This document shows, piece after piece, positions 60,856 through 64,000 of a stretch of 64,000 nucleotides of DNA. Made by a program: the position numbers and the translations under genes. Origin of the DNA: Acanthococcus lagerstroemiae (Eukaryota > Arthropoda > Insecta > Hemiptera > Eriococcidae); NCBI GenBank assembly GCA_031841125.1, contig CM063108.1:69908344-69972343 (forward strand), given 5' to 3'. The notes beneath the pieces were generated by a model. That model had not been told where the DNA came from. It made no database searches and saw only the letters and a program-made list of their open reading frames with translations. How positions within the stretch are numbered: position 1 is the first letter of the stretch; every line of letters begins with the position of its first letter.

Positions 60856-61696
60856 TAGGGATGTGCCTTGGAAAGAAATTCATAAATTTTTCCAAATAAA
60901 TAATGGAAATTTATGGAAACTTTGGAAATTTTCAAATTTTTGTATGAAAACACACTCTTCTTCCATGTACTGTACACACCTTCTTTGATGAAAATCTGAG
61001 CCATTAAATTAAGATGAAAGCTGTTTAACTATCTTTTGTTCTCGAGTTGAGTGTAGAACTATGGAAGTAGTTCTCAATTAAATCTCATTTAACAATTAAG
61101 GGAGTTTTATGTCAAAAAATTCTCCAATACTTAACGGATTCAACTGAACTAATTAAAGTCCAGTATAGTAGCTAGGAAATGGAATAAAAATTGATTCTTC
61201 AGTCTTCATTTAGTACTTATTTTTGTGAAATAATTTTTAAAAATGATAATTGGACGCTAGTTTAACAAAAGGGAACTAACCCACAAAATCCGCTTTTTGA
61301 GAACACGTGATTCGAAGCTCAAGAGCTATGTAGAAACTACATGGCATTGCGTTTACTGATAAGCTTTCTTCAACGTGAGTACACAATTTTGAATCGGGGC
61401 CCAATTTTGAGAAATTCTACGTTTTATGCTCTTTTCCAATGATACTAATAACTAATTTTGTTTACAAATCTTTTTATGCGGAAAGTACACTTATATCTAG
61501 AAAAGAAAAAAGATGAATTCCGAGAATATACATCATCTTCTAAAATGTTCTAAAGCTTATTACAGATTGTCTTGAATTCATCAGAGAGAAAACCCTAAAA
61601 GGAAAAAAATGGAAATTTTGGAAAGAAATAAAAGATATATTTCTTTCCAAAAATTTCTTACTTTTCCAAGTGGTATTTCCGGGGCACATCCCTATA
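60856..61696. mobile_element. hAT-like element (TAGGGATGTGCC termini) with nested MITE B
   Basis: TAGGGATGTGCC and GGCACATCCCTA are inverted termini, with CGAATACC on both sides (60848-60855, 61697-61704; two extra bases on the right). GGAAAGAAAT and ATTTCTTTCC subterminal motifs face each other. MITE family B copy 5 is nested inside. Confidence 0.82.
61251..61480. mobile_element. MITE family B, copy 5 (nested)
   Basis: TGGACGCTAGTTTAACAAAA at the left, then the common core CATTGCGTTTACTGATAAGC and TTCAACGTGAGTACAC. The right terminus is truncated near TTTACAAATC. Inserted in the TAGGGATGTGCC element. Confidence 0.75.
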
Positions 61697-61704
61697 CGAA
61701 TACC

Positions 61705-64000
61705 TCATCCACACAGCTGTCACAGGCGCTCATTCCTCTGGAACAAGAAATTATGCCACGGAGCTGCGTGGTGGCGCATTCAAAAAACAATATGTGTTGT
61801 GCTTTTTACAATGTGGTACACATAAAAAATTTTAATTTTGAACTAACTGGGATCTTTTTAAGGAGGATGACACATTTTATACGGCGCTTATCCATTGGTG
61901 GAGCCTATTATGACAATAATGCACCGCAGTCAAAGTGGCTTCTCAGACACCGGGGAAAATTTTAATTCCTAAGAATCGTAGAAAATTATTGGAATGAGTT
62001 TATACCTATTTGAAATTTCCGAAACACATGGTATACTTGTCAGCCAAGCGTGATAATTTTTTGAAAACTGAAATTAATATTGTGTTAGTGGATTTATTGA
62101 TATGAATTTGGAACTAAGTACATATAGGTAAGCATTTTTTGAATGCAGAAAACGTGACTTTTTTGGCGGAATCTCTTTGCCCAATTAAAAAAGGATTATG
62201 TAAAGTCTAGTATTTCCTTGGATGAAAAAATTTCGCTTGACCTAAAATAGAGATTCAAAAATTCCACCAATTTAGAAATTTCAAGAAGAAATTTATACAA
62301 CAAAATTATCAGAAGAACAGTTCGGGGTTGTTGATTTCGAATCCCATTTTACATTCTTGATCAGAGACCCAATCCTAATTTTGAACTTAAAAATCAAAAT
62401 ATTGTTTTCATCAACTAGGTACTTACCAACAGAAATTAGTGAGTTACATGAAAAAAAAAATTCATTTGTGAGAAAAGATTTTAGCCTATCTATTAAGAAA
62501 TAAAGAAGTATTGTAATTTTTGATCTGAGAATGTTGGAAATGAAAAATAAAAGCTAAATTTGAATATAATATGATGTTAAAAATAATTAAACAGAAAATT
62601 AGCATAAAATATTAAAGGATGCAGAAACAATGATAACTAATAGAATATAGGTACCCACAACAGAACATAATGAACAGGGAATGTTGGTTAACAAGTCTTG
62701 AAATAATAATAATAATAATAATAATACTTAATATGCATTTTGAATTTGGCCATAAGTATTCATACAACAAGTTCTACTCAATTAATTCAGCCCCTCCTCC
62801 CTCCAAAGCATGGAGAAACATAAAAATTTGAGATAAATTCATCAGTGTATTCATTTTAGGTTGTCACATTTTTATCAATCTGATAACAACCAACAGCAAA
62901 CTACGAACTCATACAGACTAGAGACTACAGACAACAGCAGGACAACATTCCTCTTTTTGGCCTCAGGTAACACAACGTTATTGATTTCACCAATGAAAAA
63001 AATTTATTGGAAGAAAAGTGCGTAGCACCTACCTAGTGGCCAAAATTTAAACTTCTACCTAATATAGGTAGGTACCCAAAATTTTTAAACTTCCAACTCA
63101 TTCCCTGAATTGATTATGATTTTCTATAAACCTGATTTTTCCATAAGTACTATGTCAAATAATTCCGTTACGAAAGAGCATGGATGCAGTTAGTTGCCTT
63201 ACCTGTCTTCCCCCTTTAATGGGACACGCGAGGTGATACACCATGGTGCAATATAATAACCAATTCTATTTAATTAGGTTTGTCAGTCCATTTCATTGGT
63301 GACAGACATTTCAAGTCGAATATGAGTCATTAAGTCATTATCGTGACTCCCTCTGATTCCTGACTAGAATTTTATGTATGTAAAATGTAGGTAAACAAAA
63401 CAGGCGTACTTACTCGTGCAGTAGGTATAAGTTTTTTATGGCTTAAATAAATATTCCGTACTAATGTAGAAAGTAGTGCATATTTGTATTTTTTCACTAC
63501 CTATGTTTCAATATTATCGGTTTTGGGAGGACAATTATTACTTCCTTTCAAGATTTTTTGTATCACGTCTTCCTCACATATTGGGGGGTTATAATCGATG
63601 CAAGTTCCAAAGCGATATGCGTTACCATTTACCAATAGCAAGAAATGTTCGAACGTGTGTCGGGTGTTCCAGATAAAATGCACTTTTCGGAATAAGGTTG
63701 TTTTTCCACCCACTAACTCGGTTGTAGATGAAAATTTGGTTAAAAAGAGAAAGAAAAAACAAATTTGATGAAAGAAGCTTTTCAATTTCTTCACATTAAA
63801 AACAGAGACAGCCCTAACCATACCAACCTAGTGCCAGCTCTCTTGCTTGTTTATTATATTATTTATTACTTTTTATGTACCTATAATAATAAGAGCACAA
63901 AATTTGAATAGTTCGTTAAATCCATTATCTGGTTTTTGGTCTCCGTGACCATGTCTCCGATTTCAAATCGGAACATCAGTAGCGACGAGTCGAATCCATT
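61705..64000. other. AT-rich sequence with no recognised gene
   Basis: No exon of a recognisable family on either strand. The open frames present lack motif or splice support. An (AAT)n run is at 62702-62726. Confidence 0.5.
62702..62726. repeat. (AAT)n microsatellite
   Basis: About eight AAT repeats. Confidence 0.9.

Noticed and set aside
61609..61965. 118-codon plus-strand frame
   Set aside because: Begins inside a hAT-like terminus and shows no conserved motif.
1..64000. tRNA, rRNA, CRISPR or bacterial operon features
   Set aside because: None could be recognised by eye; gene structure is clearly eukaryotic.

Overview
This is eukaryotic, AT-rich, intron-rich DNA packed with transposable elements, and it most resembles an insect genome. 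Both recognisable host genes are animal genes, and the mobile fraction (hAT-type elements with 8-bp target duplications, Ty3/gypsy, BEL/Pao and R1/Jockey-like debris) fits an arthropod. I cannot name the species. A hemipteran is a guess and not a result.

Two host genes carry the window. The larger is on the minus strand, from position 57252 down to 9110. It is a complete Ste20-family kinase of the OSR1/SPAK (Drosophila frayed) type. I rebuilt ten exons whose phases agree throughout and which give 518 residues plus stop, with kinase domain, regulatory S-motif and C-terminal CCT/PF2 domain all present. Exons 1-5 lie at 54-57 kb, exons 6-8 at 20-23 kb, exon 9 at 14.6 kb and exon 10 at 9.1 kb. 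Two of its nine introns need GC-AG splicing with the same GCGAGT donor. The second gene is on the plus strand (about 3980-8485) and encodes a secreted C-type lectin-domain protein. It converges on the kinase gene, with 624 bp between the two stop codons.

Almost everything else is mobile or repetitive. 1-7 kb: retroelement debris and several MITEs among the first lectin exons. 10-13.9 kb: a 3.9-kb hAT-like element with an intact 8-bp target duplication, filled with nested hAT MITEs and a G-rich degenerate repeat. 15-19.7 kb: further terminal-inverted-repeat elements. 22.8-24.7 kb: a foldback element. 26.6-42.7 kb: a satellite array built on a unit of about 345 bp, itself a dimer of about 172-bp halves. 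The array lies inside the 31.4-kb fifth kinase intron. 44.3-45.1 kb: a minisatellite, a TA run and a small ORF resembling the MSV199 domain of large DNA viruses. 45.7-49.4 kb: homopolymer-inflated sequence that is probably an assembly or consensus artefact. 50.5-53.7 kb: decayed gypsy and LINE pieces. 57.6-61.7 kb: palindromic and hAT-type MITEs.

The most unusual items are a family of six palindromic MITEs, whose outer arms differ between copies while staying self-complementary within each copy and which sit in roughly 7-bp target duplications; clusters of GCGAAGC mini-hairpins; the satellite inside a signalling-kinase intron; and the paired GCGAGT splice donors. I found no RNA genes, CRISPR arrays or bacterial-type features.
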